Source: Gammaproteobacteria bacterium
GTDB lineage: Bacteria > Pseudomonadota > Gammaproteobacteria > Xanthomonadales > Wenzhouxiangellaceae
NCBI GenBank assembly: GCA_021772975.1
Contig: JAJFKY010000004.1
Location: 1-64,000 of the forward strand
Reading direction: 5' to 3'
Length of the DNA: 64,000 nucleotides
Made by a program: the position numbers and the translations under genes
In this document: piece after piece, positions 47,379-56,055 of the stretch
Position numbering within the stretch: the stretch's first letter is position 1
Layout: each line of letters begins with the position of its first letter
Notes under the pieces: generated by a model
The model's input: only the letters and a program-made list of their open reading frames with translations
Databases searched by the model: none
Told to the model about the DNA's origin: nothing

Positions 47379-49130
47379 ATGCCCAGTCGTATTCCTGAAT
47401 CATTCATTGATGATTTGCTGGAACGGGTGGATATCGTACAGACCATCCATCAGCGCGTCCCGCTCAAACCCAGCGGACGTGAATACCAGGCCTGTTGCCC
47501 GTTCCACGACGAAAAAACCCCCTCATTTACGGTCAGCCCGCAAAAACAGTTCTATCACTGCTTCGGCTGCGGCAAACATGGCAGTGCGATCGGATTTTTG
47601 ATGGATTATGACGGCCTGAATTTTACCGATGCGGTGGCCGAGTTGGCCCAGAGTGTTGGTATGGAGGTCCCGGTGACCAGCGCTGGCGGCGGTCCACCGA
47701 GCGACAAACTGGAACAGATGTATGGTTGGTTGCAATCGGCCGAGGATTTTTTTGTAGCGCAACTGCGCAGGCACAAGCCAGCCCAGGATTATCTGCGCAA
47801 GCGTGGCCTGAGCGGTGAAATCTGCGCGCAGTTTAAAATCGGCTATGCCCCGGATGCCTGGCAGGGACTGATGCAGCATCTGACCCAGCAGGGTGTCAAT
47901 CAGCAGCAGCTGCTGGAAGCCGGACTGCTGGCTGATAATGAAGGGCGCGTGTATGACAAATTCCGGGACCGGATCATGTTTCCGATTCTGGACCGGCGTG
48001 GCCGGGTATGCGGTTTTGGTGGTCGGGCACTAACCGAGCGCGGACCCAAATACCTGAACAGCCCGGAAACCCCGGTCTTCCACAAGGGCCGTGAACTGTA
48101 CGGCTTATTCCAGGCCCGTCAGGGTGGCAAGCCCGATCAGTTGCTGCTGGTGGAAGGTTATATGGACGTGGTGGCGCTGGCGCAGTTCGGCATCGAAGGC
48201 GCGGTGGCTGCGCTGGGAACCGCCACCACCGAACATCAGGTGCGGCTGTTGTTTCAGACCACTGACAACATCGTGTGTTGTTTCGATGGTGACCGGGCGG
48301 GCCGGCAGGCCGCCTGGAAAGCGCTGGAAACCATGCTGCCGCAGTTATTGGCCGGTCGCCAGGTTCGATTTTTGTTTTTGCCACAGGGTGAAGATCCCGA
48401 CAGCCTGGTCAGAAAAACCTCGGCCGAAGCCTTTCTGGAGCAGGTCAGGCAGTCCGAACCACTGTCCACGTTTTTATTCCGGAATCTGCAGCAGGGCCTG
48501 GAAATGAACACCGCGGAAGGCCGTGCCAGCCTGATTGCCCGGGCTGCTCCCCTGCTGGGGCGATTGCCTTCAGGGGCCTATAAAGAACTGCTGCACGATG
48601 AGCTGGAGGGCTTGACGAAGCATCGCCTGCAGGCTGGCGATGTACCGGTCAGCAAGCGCCGTTCCAACGCGCCGGTCAACCCACGCCAGCCGGTCGGCAA
48701 AACCAGCTTGCGGCAACTGGTGGCCCTGCTGGTCCAGCAACCGGAATTAGCACAGCACATCGAGCCGGACGATCTGGAGATTATCCGGGCACAAAAAAAT
48801 GCTGATGCAATCATGGAATTGATTGACTTCTGCCGTGAACGCCCGCAGATTAGCATGGTTGCGTTACTGGAGCGCTGGAGCGCGCGTCCCGTGGCCGGGC
48901 TTTTGGCCGAGCTGGCGACCTGGCAGATACCCGAAACAACCAGCGGACAACAACACGAACTATCCCAGTTGCTGCGGCAACTGCACGCGGAGCATCTGGC
49001 CACCAGGATAGACGCATTGATGGACGCCCAGCAGCAGACAGGACTGACAACGCAGCAAAAGCAGGAATTGCGTGAGCTTTTGAGCAACAAACACCATGTG
49101 CAGAACCCTTCGGATAAAGGTGCTGCATAA
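47379..49130 (+). CDS. dnaG: DNA primase
   Basis: 583 residues. The CHC2 zinc finger has Cys40, His43, Cys61, Cys64. The TOPRIM catalytic core includes [13 protein letters not shown] and [15 protein letters not shown]. The C-terminal helicase-binding domain follows a linker at about 415-445. It lays down RNA primers at the fork. rpoD starts 23 bp after the stop. Confidence 0.97.
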   Translation: MPSRIPESFIDDLLERVDIVQTIHQRVPLKPSGREYQACCPFHDEKTPSFTVSPQKQFYHCFGCGKHGSAIGFLMDYDGLNFTDAVAELAQSVGMEVPVTSAGGGPPSDKLEQMYGWLQSAEDFFVAQLRRHKPAQDYLRKRGLSGEICAQFKIGYAPDAWQGLMQHLTQQGVNQQQLLEAGLLADNEGRVYDKFRDRIMFPILDRRGRVCGFGGRALTERGPKYLNSPETPVFHKGRELYGLFQARQGGKPDQLLLVEGYMDVVALAQFGIEGAVAALGTATTEHQVRLLFQTTDNIVCCFDGDRAGRQAAWKALETMLPQLLAGRQVRFLFLPQGEDPDSLVRKTSAEAFLEQVRQSEPLSTFLFRNLQQGLEMNTAEGRASLIARAAPLLGRLPSGAYKELLHDELEGLTKHRLQAGDVPVSKRRSNAPVNPRQPVGKTSLRQLVALLVQQPELAQHIEPDDLEIIRAQKNADAIMELIDFCRERPQISMVALLERWSARPVAGLLAELATWQIPETTSGQQHELSQLLRQLHAEHLATRIDALMDAQQQTGLTTQQKQELRELLSNKHHVQNPSDKGAA

Positions 49131-49153
49131 CCGAGACACTCACAGAGCATAGT

Positions 49154-50995
49154 ATGGAACCTAAGAAAGAATCGCAGCTAAAACAGTTAATCAGCATCGG
49201 TCGTGAGCAGGGTAACTGGCTGACCTACGCCCAGGTCAACGACCACCTGCCCGATGAGATTGTGGAAGCAGATCAGATCGAAGACATCATCGGCATGATT
49301 GAAAATATGGGTATTCAGGTGCATGAAGAAGCGCCGGATGCTGACTCACTGATCCTGAATGATGAAGCCAGCAGCGAGGATGATGAAACCGCCAGTGAAG
49401 AAGCCGCGGCGGCGCTGGCGGCGGTGGATACCGAAATTGGCCGGACCACCGATCCGGTGCGCATGTATATGCGTGAAATGGGTGCGGTTGAGCTGCTGAC
49501 CCGCGAGGGCGAAATCGTCATTGCCAAACGCATCGAGGAAGGCCTTAATGAGGTCAACCAGGCGCTGTCACGTTACACCGACAGCATCGGTACCCTGATC
49601 AGGGAATACGGCGAGCACCTGCAGGGCAATCGCCGCATGAACGAAGTGCTGATCGGTTTTATTCATCCCGAACTGCTGGAAGAGCAGGGTGTGGAACCGC
49701 CCGATATCGCGGTCGAAGATCAGCGCGAGGAAGACCGTGCCGCTGAACTGGCCGGCGATGACGAAGATGAAAACCCCAATACCGGTCCCGACCCTGAACA
49801 GGTCGCGCGTCATTTTGATGAACTGAGTCAGTTATATAAGGTGTTCAGCGCCAAATATGACCGCTATGGCCAAACCAAGAAAGTCATGCAGTTGCGCGAT
49901 GAGATGTCGGCGCTGTATCTGCGCATGAAACTTCCCAGCATCATGACCGACGCGCTGATCGACCGGATGCGCTACAAGGTCTCTAAAATCCGCGCCATGG
50001 AGCGCCGGATCATGATGATCTGCGTCAGCCAGTGCGGGATGCCCAAACGGACTTTTCTGCAGACCTTCTCCAACAATGAGTCGGACACCAGCTGGGTGGA
50101 CACTCAGATCAAGCGCAAACAGAAATTCAGTGCGCCGCTGCGCGAGCATCGCGAAGACCTGCTGGCCATCCAGGAAAACCTGGCCACCATCGAGGTGGAA
50201 ACCCGCTTGACGATCAGCGAACTCAAGGACCTGCATCGCACCATATCTCTGGGCGAAGCCAAAGCACGCCGCGCCAAAAAAGAAATGTGCGAAGCCAATC
50301 TGCGCCTGGTGATTTCGATCGCCAAAAAATACACCAACCGTGGCCTGCAATTTCTGGACCTGATCCAGGAAGGCAACATCGGCCTGATGAAAGCGGTGGA
50401 CAAATTCGAATACCGTCGTGGTTACAAATTTTCCACCTACGCCACCTGGTGGATTCGCCAGGCAATCACCCGCTCGATTGCCGACCAGGCGCGCACCATC
50501 CGTATTCCGGTGCACATGATCGAAACCATCAACAAGCTGAACCGCATCTCGCGGCAGATGTTGCAGGAAATGGGCCGCGAACCCACCCCGGACGAACTGG
50601 CCGAACGGCTGGAAATGCCGGAAGACAAGGTTCGCAAAGTGCTCAAGATCGCCAAGGAACCGATTTCCATGGAAACACCGATCGGTGACGATGAAGACTC
50701 GCACCTGGGCGACTTTATCGAAGATCTGAATATCGACTCACCGATTGAATCGGCCACCGTTTCAGGTCTGACCAACACGGTCAAAGACGTGCTCGGCAGC
50801 CTGACGCCGCGTGAAGCCAAGGTGTTGCGCATGCGCTTCGGTATCGATATGAACACCGATCACACCCTGGAAGAAGTCGGCAAGCAGTTCGACGTAACCC
50901 GTGAGCGTATCCGTCAGATTGAAGCCAAAGCGCTGCGCAAACTGCGCCATCCAACGCGTTCCGAGCAATTGCGCAGTTTTCTGGACATGGATTAA
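49154..50995 (+). CDS. rpoD: RNA polymerase sigma-70 factor
   Basis: A 613-residue housekeeping sigma. Region 1.1 is at the N-terminus ([19 protein letters not shown]), followed by an acidic linker and the non-conserved region. Region 2 has [40 protein letters not shown] and the promoter-melting [13 protein letters not shown]. Region 4.2 HTH is [19 protein letters not shown]. It is the last gene of the operon. Confidence 0.98.
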   Translation: MEPKKESQLKQLISIGREQGNWLTYAQVNDHLPDEIVEADQIEDIIGMIENMGIQVHEEAPDADSLILNDEASSEDDETASEEAAAALAAVDTEIGRTTDPVRMYMREMGAVELLTREGEIVIAKRIEEGLNEVNQALSRYTDSIGTLIREYGEHLQGNRRMNEVLIGFIHPELLEEQGVEPPDIAVEDQREEDRAAELAGDDEDENPNTGPDPEQVARHFDELSQLYKVFSAKYDRYGQTKKVMQLRDEMSALYLRMKLPSIMTDALIDRMRYKVSKIRAMERRIMMICVSQCGMPKRTFLQTFSNNESDTSWVDTQIKRKQKFSAPLREHREDLLAIQENLATIEVETRLTISELKDLHRTISLGEAKARRAKKEMCEANLRLVISIAKKYTNRGLQFLDLIQEGNIGLMKAVDKFEYRRGYKFSTYATWWIRQAITRSIADQARTIRIPVHMIETINKLNRISRQMLQEMGREPTPDELAERLEMPEDKVRKVLKIAKEPISMETPIGDDEDSHLGDFIEDLNIDSPIESATVSGLTNTVKDVLGSLTPREAKVLRMRFGIDMNTDHTLEEVGKQFDVTRERIRQIEAKALRKLRHPTRSEQLRSFLDMD

Positions 50996-51033
50996 GCTAA
51001 GATACTGTCAGTCGATCAATCGGAATGTTAAGC

Positions 51034-51558
51034 ATGCAGACAGATAGCTACGGAAAGGTGTCGCGCTGGAATCACTGGCTGACGGCCGCGGTGATAGTAA
51101 CCATGCTGGCCATTGGCCTGTACTTCCATGAAATGCCGCGTGGCGAAGAAAAGCTGTTCTGGCAGCACCTGCACATCTCGATCGGCGCCACGGCGTGGTT
51201 GCTGGTGATGTTCCGCGTTGTCTGGCGTCTGCGCCAGGGCTTCGCCACATCGCTACAGCAGAATGCCTGGCTGATACGCTTAAGCCAGCTCAGTCACTGG
51301 CTGCTGCTGCTGCTGATCGTAGTCATGTTTATAACCGGCCCGCTAACCATCTGGTCAGCCGGCCGTGGCATAGAAATCTTCGGGATGATCACCATCCCCA
51401 GCCCGATGGAACGCATGCACGAGCTGCACGAATGGCTGGAAGAAGTCCACGCCTTTGCCGCCCGCACCATGATGTATCTGATCGGCCTGCATGTGCTGGC
51501 GGCTATCTGGCATCAGATCAAACACAAAGGTATACTGCGCGGCCGCATGTGGGGCTAA
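51034..51558 (+). CDS. cytochrome b561 family protein
   Basis: About 174 residues with four membrane helices and conserved His residues for two b hemes (SRWNHWLTA, WQHLHISIGA, LSHWLLLLL, HEWLEEVHAF and LIGLHVLAAIWHQ). It is likely a quinol-oxidising or superoxide-handling protein of the inner membrane. ATG at 51034 is favoured over ATG at 51025 by GGA spacing. Confidence 0.9.
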   Translation: MQTDSYGKVSRWNHWLTAAVIVTMLAIGLYFHEMPRGEEKLFWQHLHISIGATAWLLVMFRVVWRLRQGFATSLQQNAWLIRLSQLSHWLLLLLIVVMFITGPLTIWSAGRGIEIFGMITIPSPMERMHELHEWLEEVHAFAARTMMYLIGLHVLAAIWHQIKHKGILRGRMWG

Positions 51559-51578
51559 CCCGGTTATCACATGCACTG

Positions 51579-51600
51579 CAGGAGCCCGCTTGCGGGCGAG
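51579..51600. repeat. REP-like palindrome
   Basis: CAGGAGCCCGCTTGCGGGCGAG has the GCCCGC-TT-GCGGGC stem and flanking GGAG typical of Pseudomonas-type REP sequences. It is one copy only, without a T-tract. Confidence 0.45.
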
Positions 51601-51664
51601 CATTCAGCACAATTTGCTGCCAATGTGGGCATACCGCTAAACTACCCGCACCACAATCTCACAC

Positions 51665-51741
51665 GGGCCCTTAGCTCAGCTGGTTAGAGCAGTCGACTCA
51701 TAATCGATAGGTCGTAGGTTCAAGTCCTACAGGGCCCACCA
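51665..51741 (+). tRNA. tRNA-Ile2(CAT)
   Basis: A complete 77-nt cloverleaf with encoded CCA. Acceptor is GGGCCCT/AGGGCCC, anticodon CAT at 51699-51701 in loop CTCATAA, and T-loop GTTCAAGT. It closely matches tRNA-Ile2, whose C34 is modified to lysidine (TilS) so that it reads AUA; it is neither initiator nor elongator Met by its acceptor and anticodon-arm sequence. Its 3' end is the integration site of the element to the right. Confidence 0.9.
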
Positions 51742-51755
51742 TTTAGCCTTCCGAA
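51732..51755 (+). repeat. attL
   Basis: The last 10 bases of tRNA-Ile2 plus 14 bases downstream (through TTTAGCCTTCCGAA) are repeated exactly at the right end. The tRNA is left intact on this side. Confidence 0.9.
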
Positions 51756-51825
51756 GACATCCGATAAAACTCTGAAACCCTTATAGAATAAGCATTATTT
51801 GACCATCTTTAGTATCAAGGCGTCC

Positions 51826-51904
51826 GGGGGCATCTATTGACATCCGGGGGCAAGTGGGGGCAAAATCTGGGGCATCACCTACTTAATCAGGTTGTCTTGC
51901 CCCC
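51826..51904. promoter_or_regulatory. cluster of GGGGGCA repeats before the integrase
   Basis: GGGGGCA occurs at 51826, 51846 and 51856, a GGGGCA at 51869, and the inverse TGCCCCC at 51898. The spacing and place, between attL and int, fit arm-type integrase or excisionase sites and int autoregulation. Confidence 0.65.
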
Positions 51905-51907
51905 AAA

Positions 51908-53128
51908 ATGGCACTAACAGCAACACAAATACGCAATGCGAAATACGGGCAAGGTAAGGCCAAGCTTTTTGATGGTGGTGGCTTATACCTGGAACTGGTG
52001 AAGACAGGCAGTAAGTTATGGCGCTATAAATACCGTTATCAGGGTAAGGAAAAGCGGTTGGCGCTTGGCCAGTATCCAGAGGTAACCTTGCATGATGCAA
52101 GGGAAAAGCACTTGCAAGCCCGTAAGCTACTCAGCCAAGGCATTGACCCCAGCGAAGCCAAGAAAATGGCACATAGAGCCGGTATTGATGCGCAAACGGG
52201 AAGTTTTGAGGCAGTTGCCAGCGAATGGCTGGCCAAGCAAGCCAACAAGTGGACAGCCACCACACACGATAAAACACTATCACGCCTGCAAACCTATATT
52301 TTTCCATGGCTTGGCAAAAAGCCGATCAATGAGATCACCGCCCCCGACTTACTCGGCTGTCTGCGAAGGATTGAGGAACGCGGCATCATTGAAACAGCCC
52401 ACCGTGTTAAAGCAGCCTGCGGGCAAGTGTTCCGATATGCGGTGGCAACCGGTCGGACAGATCGCGACCCATCACAAGACCTGAAAGGCGCATTGACACC
52501 GCGAAAGATTGAGCATCTGGCCACCATCACCGATGAAAAAGAGATTGGCGGCTTGTTGCGGGCAATGGAAAGCTATAGCGGCCATATTATTACCCGGTGG
52601 GCGTTACAGCTTGCCCCCTACGTATTCGTGCGTCCGGGCGAGCTAAGGCAGGCCGAATGGTCAGAGATCGACTTTGACGCGGCGCTGTGGCGCATACCAG
52701 CCGACAAAATGAAAATGGGGCGCATACACCTTGTCCCGTTATCTAATCAAGCGTTAGCCATTCTTGAGGAAGCCAAACCATTAACCGGTAAAAGCCGTTA
52801 TGTGTTTCATAGTGTACGCACCAACACGCGGCCAATGAGTGAGAACACCGTAACCGGTGCATTACGTCGCCTTGGTTACCCATCCGGCACCATGACCGGC
52901 CACGGCTTCCGGGCGATGGCATCCACGCGACTGCATGAAATGGGATGGCGTACTGATATTATCGAGCGTCAGCTAGCCCATGCCGAGCAAAACGAAGTTA
53001 AAGCCGCATACAACCATGCTGAATACCTGGACGACCGGCGAACCATGATGCAAAGCTGGGCGGATTATCTGGACAACCTGAAATCAGGTGGTGAAGTCAT
53101 ACCCATTGGTAGGAAAAAACAACTATGA
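51908..53128 (+). CDS. int: tyrosine integrase, P4-like (DUF4102 N-terminus)
   Basis: 406 residues. The N-terminal DUF4102/arm-binding domain has FDGGGLYLELVKTGSKLWRY and LGQYPEVTLHDAR. A SAM-like core-binding domain is at about 100-190. The catalytic domain has R242 (VRPGE), H332/R335 (HGFR), H358 (QLAHAE) and the likely nucleophile Y368 (AYNHAEYLDDRR). All catalytic residues are present, so it should be active. ATG is at 51908; the leader is full of GGGGGCA repeats rather than a clear ribosome-binding site. Confidence 0.95.
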   Translation: MALTATQIRNAKYGQGKAKLFDGGGLYLELVKTGSKLWRYKYRYQGKEKRLALGQYPEVTLHDAREKHLQARKLLSQGIDPSEAKKMAHRAGIDAQTGSFEAVASEWLAKQANKWTATTHDKTLSRLQTYIFPWLGKKPINEITAPDLLGCLRRIEERGIIETAHRVKAACGQVFRYAVATGRTDRDPSQDLKGALTPRKIEHLATITDEKEIGGLLRAMESYSGHIITRWALQLAPYVFVRPGELRQAEWSEIDFDAALWRIPADKMKMGRIHLVPLSNQALAILEEAKPLTGKSRYVFHSVRTNTRPMSENTVTGALRRLGYPSGTMTGHGFRAMASTRLHEMGWRTDIIERQLAHAEQNEVKAAYNHAEYLDDRRTMMQSWADYLDNLKSGGEVIPIGRKKQL

Positions 53129-53367
53129 GCAATGACGCCTATTTGGACGCACAAGATATGCTCGATAAGCGGCTTGCACAGTTGTACGCTGGTTTGATGA
53201 TGCTCAGAGGTGATAATGCAGTTCGAGACTTTGAGAAACAATCAGATGAAATCCAAGAGGGCTATCTATGGCTATTGTCTGATCTGGCCAAAGAAGCAAA
53301 GCAGCATGCAAACTCAGCCTATCAAGCATGGGGTAATGAACAAGCGCAGAATAAAATAGCTCTATAG
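53125..53367 (+). CDS. small hypothetical protein coupled to integrase
   Basis: 80 residues, acidic and helical (YLDAQDMLDKRLAQLYAGLMML, IQEGYLWLLSDLAKEAKQHA). It is not recognised. Its ATG overlaps the int stop by four bases, so it should be translated with the integrase. A role in integration control is possible but unproven. Confidence 0.7.
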   Translation: MSNDAYLDAQDMLDKRLAQLYAGLMMLRGDNAVRDFEKQSDEIQEGYLWLLSDLAKEAKQHANSAYQAWGNEQAQNKIAL

Positions 53368-53438
53368 CGTAACTGTGGCGCTGTTTTATACTGGGTAACT
53401 TGTAACTATGTTTCATGGCCACATCAAGGATGCAGCAC

Positions 53439-54116
53439 ATGTCAGTTAAATTAACAGAAAAGCCAGTAACCTACTCAGAAAAATATGAAGCTGTGAGACA
53501 GCATTGCGAAAAAAATGTGATGTGGGACAGGGACGGGAAACGCGCCAAAAGTAACCGCAGTGGTGGATTAAAGCGGCTTGCTTATCTGGTTCCCGGTGTC
53601 ATTGATACGCAAGAGGAATTAGCAACAATTCTCGCACGCATGGCGTTAAACAATAGGCCGGGGATAGCTAAGCCAAAAGAGCATATAGATAAACTGGCAA
53701 AAAGAGCATGGGGTAAAGGGAAAATAGCTGATTTGGCAGAATCTGCAAAAACGGATAGAGCAGCATGGGACGCTTGCCAAATTTTAATAGCTATGAATAT
53801 CAGCGTTGACGTTCCAATAATGCCAGAACTAAAACCCATCGTCGCAAGGGAAATCACAGCCCCACCAAAAAAAAGGGGCAAAGACCCAGCAGATAATGCC
53901 TTTCGTGATGAGTCAATTATTTTTATGATTCACATGGCTAGTGAGTCTGATTTGCTACCTACAAAAAATAACGCAACAGAAGGCAAGTTAGCTGCATCGG
54001 AAATCGTTCATCGACTACTAAGCGAATACACCGATATCAAGATATCCGTAAAGACTATTGAGAATATATGGAATAGTAGACATAAGCTGCACTCTGTCCC
54101 CGACATTAAGCGTTAA
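53439..54116 (+). CDS. hypothetical element protein
   Basis: 225 residues, not recognised. It is mostly helical and Lys-rich, with a middle AREITAPPKKRGKDPADN linker and a C-terminal LAASEIVHRLLSEYTDIKIS part that reads like a helix-turn-helix or helical oligomer. AAGGA stands 8 bases before this ATG; an in-frame ATG at 53415 is less well placed. No signal peptide. Confidence 0.7.
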   Translation: MSVKLTEKPVTYSEKYEAVRQHCEKNVMWDRDGKRAKSNRSGGLKRLAYLVPGVIDTQEELATILARMALNNRPGIAKPKEHIDKLAKRAWGKGKIADLAESAKTDRAAWDACQILIAMNISVDVPIMPELKPIVAREITAPPKKRGKDPADNAFRDESIIFMIHMASESDLLPTKNNATEGKLAASEIVHRLLSEYTDIKISVKTIENIWNSRHKLHSVPDIKR

Positions 54117-54138
54117 TAGTGGGTATGCGCGATTGATT

Positions 54139-54176
54139 TTATAGGATGATACTAATGGCCATGCGACCTTATAGGA
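54139..54176 (+). promoter_or_regulatory. two TTATAGGA repeats before alpA
   Basis: TTATAGGA at 54139-54146 and 54169-54176, exactly 30 bp apart (about three helical turns). The second also supplies the alpA ribosome-binding site. It may be an autoregulatory site. Confidence 0.35.
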
Positions 54177-54185
54177 ACCCATGGC

Positions 54186-54398
54186 ATGGCAAAACAACTA
54201 CTCAGACTACCTACAGTAATTTCACTAACTGGCATGAGCCGCAGCAGCATCTATGCTGAAATGGCAAATGGCGCGTTTCCCACCAGTATCAAGCTAACTG
54301 AACGATCTGTGGCATGGGATGCTGACGTGATAGATGCATGGATAACGGCAAAGATTAAAGCCGGGCATAACTCACAAAAGCCTACAAAACCGGCATGA
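54186..54398 (+). CDS. alpA: AlpA family transcriptional regulator
   Basis: A 70-residue MerR-like HTH protein: LLRLPTVISLTGMSRSSIYAEMANGAFPTSIKL, then VAWDADVIDAWI. AlpA proteins activate excision genes in P4-like elements and cryptic prophages. AGGA sits 9 bases before the ATG. Confidence 0.92.
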   Translation: MAKQLLRLPTVISLTGMSRSSIYAEMANGAFPTSIKLTERSVAWDADVIDAWITAKIKAGHNSQKPTKPA

Positions 54399-54446
54399 TC
54401 ATAGTTCGGTATCTGTGAGCAACGAAAAACATCAAATGGTTAAAGT

Positions 54447-54701
54447 ATGAAAGTCTTTTTGGCTGTTCATCACCAGCAAGCCGTAACCCATGGGTTAATA
54501 GGTTGTATCCACTGGGGGCTACAGCAACGCCACCTAAAACAACAACCGGTAAAGATATACAAAGTAATGCCCCCGGAAAGAAAAGCCCGTGTAGTGGCTG
54601 AGGTTGACCATACCGGAGTCAGATATATCCGGTTAGGTCAGCTTTATGATGTCAGCAAGGCATTGAAAATCGCCAAACCATACAGATACCCGAATGGCTA
54701 A
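54447..54701 (+). CDS. hypothetical element protein
   Basis: 84 residues, not recognised. It has a His-rich start (MKVFLAVHHQQAVTHGLIGCIHWGL) and a small beta-rich body (VKIYKVMPPERKARVVAEVD). It overlaps the next gene by 8 bases, so it is probably co-expressed with the winged-helix protein. The weak ribosome-binding site leaves the start uncertain. Confidence 0.6.
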   Translation: MKVFLAVHHQQAVTHGLIGCIHWGLQQRHLKQQPVKIYKVMPPERKARVVAEVDHTGVRYIRLGQLYDVSKALKIAKPYRYPNG

Positions 54702-55089
54702 AGCACCGTTAACAAAAGCAGCTCTCAAAAAAGCGGACTACAGCAATTACCCCGACGATCTTATTCGCTGTTCGGCTTACAAACAGTTGAAACCAACGGC
54801 CCGGATTGTGCTGCTTGAGTTTATGACAGGTTGCAAGCCTTGGTTTAATGGTAAGTATGGTTGTGGGTTGATCAATTTGATAGAGAAAACAGGCTTATCC
54901 GAGAACACAATCAGGGCTGCTATCACTCAATTACAGGAATACGGCTTTATCGAAATGAAAAAACGTGAATGCCGAGCTAGACATCAGGCCAGAGAATGGC
55001 ATGTTACATGGCAAAAATGTGAACAGCGTGAGCCTACGAAAAACTACTTAAATTGGCAGCCTGGTATTCGTATATTTCCTTGTGCCTAG
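54694..55089 (+). CDS. winged-helix DNA-binding protein, candidate replication or regulatory factor
   Basis: 131 residues. A winged-helix core is visible (about 30-95): SAYKQLKPTARIVLLEFMTG, LINLIEKTGLSENTIRAAITQLQEYGFIEMKK with recognition helix SENTIRAAITQL. Similar folds occur in phage replication initiators and in transcription factors. The two 23-bp-period repeats directly after the stop could be its target. Confidence 0.7.
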   Translation: MAKAPLTKAALKKADYSNYPDDLIRCSAYKQLKPTARIVLLEFMTGCKPWFNGKYGCGLINLIEKTGLSENTIRAAITQLQEYGFIEMKKRECRARHQAREWHVTWQKCEQREPTKNYLNWQPGIRIFPCA

Positions 55090-55115
55090 TTTTTTGCAGG
55101 TGCAATGGTTGAGGG

Positions 55116-55160
55116 TGGCGTACCTCAAGGTATGAGGCTGGCGTACCTCAAATTATGAGG
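55116..55160. repeat. two iteron-like repeats with 23-bp period
   Basis: TGGCGTACCTCAA-nn-TATGAGG at 55116-55137 and again at 55139-55160; only the two central bases differ. Each copy contains a CCTCA/TGAGG dyad. They lie between the winged-helix gene and the downstream operon, so they are candidate operators or origin iterons. Confidence 0.7.
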
Positions 55161-55197
55161 GTTAGCAAAAACAACAGAAAACTATGGAACTGATGAA

Positions 55198-55359
55198 ATG
55201 CATAACTATCAAGTACATACAAGTGTAGGTGTTGAAAGCAACGGCTTATCTTACCCGCAGATATTGCACCCCATGTTATATAGCCAATGCTTAGGTGTTT
55301 ATCAGTGGTATCAATTGGCCATGCTTTACTTGAAAAACAATCAATGGATTCAACTATGA
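55198..55359 (+). CDS. small hypothetical protein upstream of the terminase-like pair
   Basis: A 53-residue frame: MHNYQVHTSVGVE..., then a C-terminal CLGVYQWYQLAMLYLKNNQWI. Its stop overlaps the next gene by ATGA. Tyr/Trp/Gln content and coupling suggest a real small gene. Function unknown. Confidence 0.5.
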   Translation: MHNYQVHTSVGVESNGLSYPQILHPMLYSQCLGVYQWYQLAMLYLKNNQWIQL

Positions 55360-55649
55360 GCGGGCATGGTGGTTACCGTTCAGGCGCTGGCAGACCGAAA
55401 GGCAAAGTTAGTGCCGTCAAACAGATGCTAAGCGCGAAACTGGCTGATCACGTAGACATGGCAATAGATGTGCTGGTCAAAGCGGCTGAGGGTGGCGATA
55501 CGGCTTGTGCGCGAGACATCCTAGATCGCGTATATGGCAAACCACGAATATCTATTGAACATTCAGACCCGGTTCAGCGACCGACAAGAATTGTATTAGT
55601 GGACGGCGAAGCTAATCGACTACGAAACGGAAGTAATGACAATGTCTAA
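55356..55649 (+). CDS. small-terminase-like DNA-binding protein, copy 1
   Basis: 97 residues. The N-terminal GGYRSGAGRPKGKVS is a basic AT-hook-like segment common at the start of phage small terminase subunits and DUF5681-like proteins. The helical part ends ARDILDRVYGKPR. About 35 of 60 aligned residues match the next gene by my hand alignment. The start overlaps the preceding small frame; a longer frame from 55287 is rejected because the paralog starts at the same MS-HGG point. Confidence 0.7.
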   Translation: MSGHGGYRSGAGRPKGKVSAVKQMLSAKLADHVDMAIDVLVKAAEGGDTACARDILDRVYGKPRISIEHSDPVQRPTRIVLVDGEANRLRNGSNDNV

Positions 55650-55941
55650 TCATGGGGGCAGGCGTAATGGTGCAGGACGGCCACGAGGCCAGGTGTCTGA
55701 GGCTAAGAAACAGATTGCAGAATTGATGGCTGAGTACGTGCCAGCGGCCATTGAAACAATAGGAAAAGCTGCGGAGGGCGGTGACTTGGTGGCAGCACGG
55801 GAAATACTAGACCGGGTATACGGAAAGCCGACACAGGCGCTACAGCATGAAAAGACGCGACCCGATTGCGTTGTTATCCTTCCAGCTAAGACGATCACGA
55901 AAGATATGACGCCAAAGGAAGCGGCAGACGCTTATGCATAG
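55642..55941 (+). CDS. small-terminase-like DNA-binding protein, copy 2
   Basis: 99 residues, paralog of the preceding gene: NHGGRRNGAGRPRGQVS and AAREILDRVYGKP. A longer C-terminus (CVVILPAKTITKDMTPKEAADAYA) replaces the first copy's tail. ATG at 55642 is 8 bases after GGAAG; ATG at 55636 is too close. The pair may form a hetero-oligomer that redirects helper-phage packaging, as TerS does in phage-inducible islands; this is inference. Confidence 0.7.
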   Translation: MSNHGGRRNGAGRPRGQVSEAKKQIAELMAEYVPAAIETIGKAAEGGDLVAAREILDRVYGKPTQALQHEKTRPDCVVILPAKTITKDMTPKEAADAYA

Positions 55942-56055
55942 ACCCGACTAAGGTACAGTGAATAAGCAAGTATATAGGCCGTTGATCGACTCACCTGGCG
56001 ATATACGATACAGTTGCATCGGTCTGGAAGTTGCGCAAGTATTACCCATACAGTT

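Noticed and set aside
49832-50704. 290-codon minus-strand frame inside rpoD
   Set aside because: Shadow of the conserved rpoD sequence; His/Phe-rich translation without any recognisable domain.
55287-55355. N-terminal extension of the first terminase-like gene
   Set aside because: The paralog starts at the equivalent MS-HGG, and the extension overlaps the small coupled frame 55198-55359.
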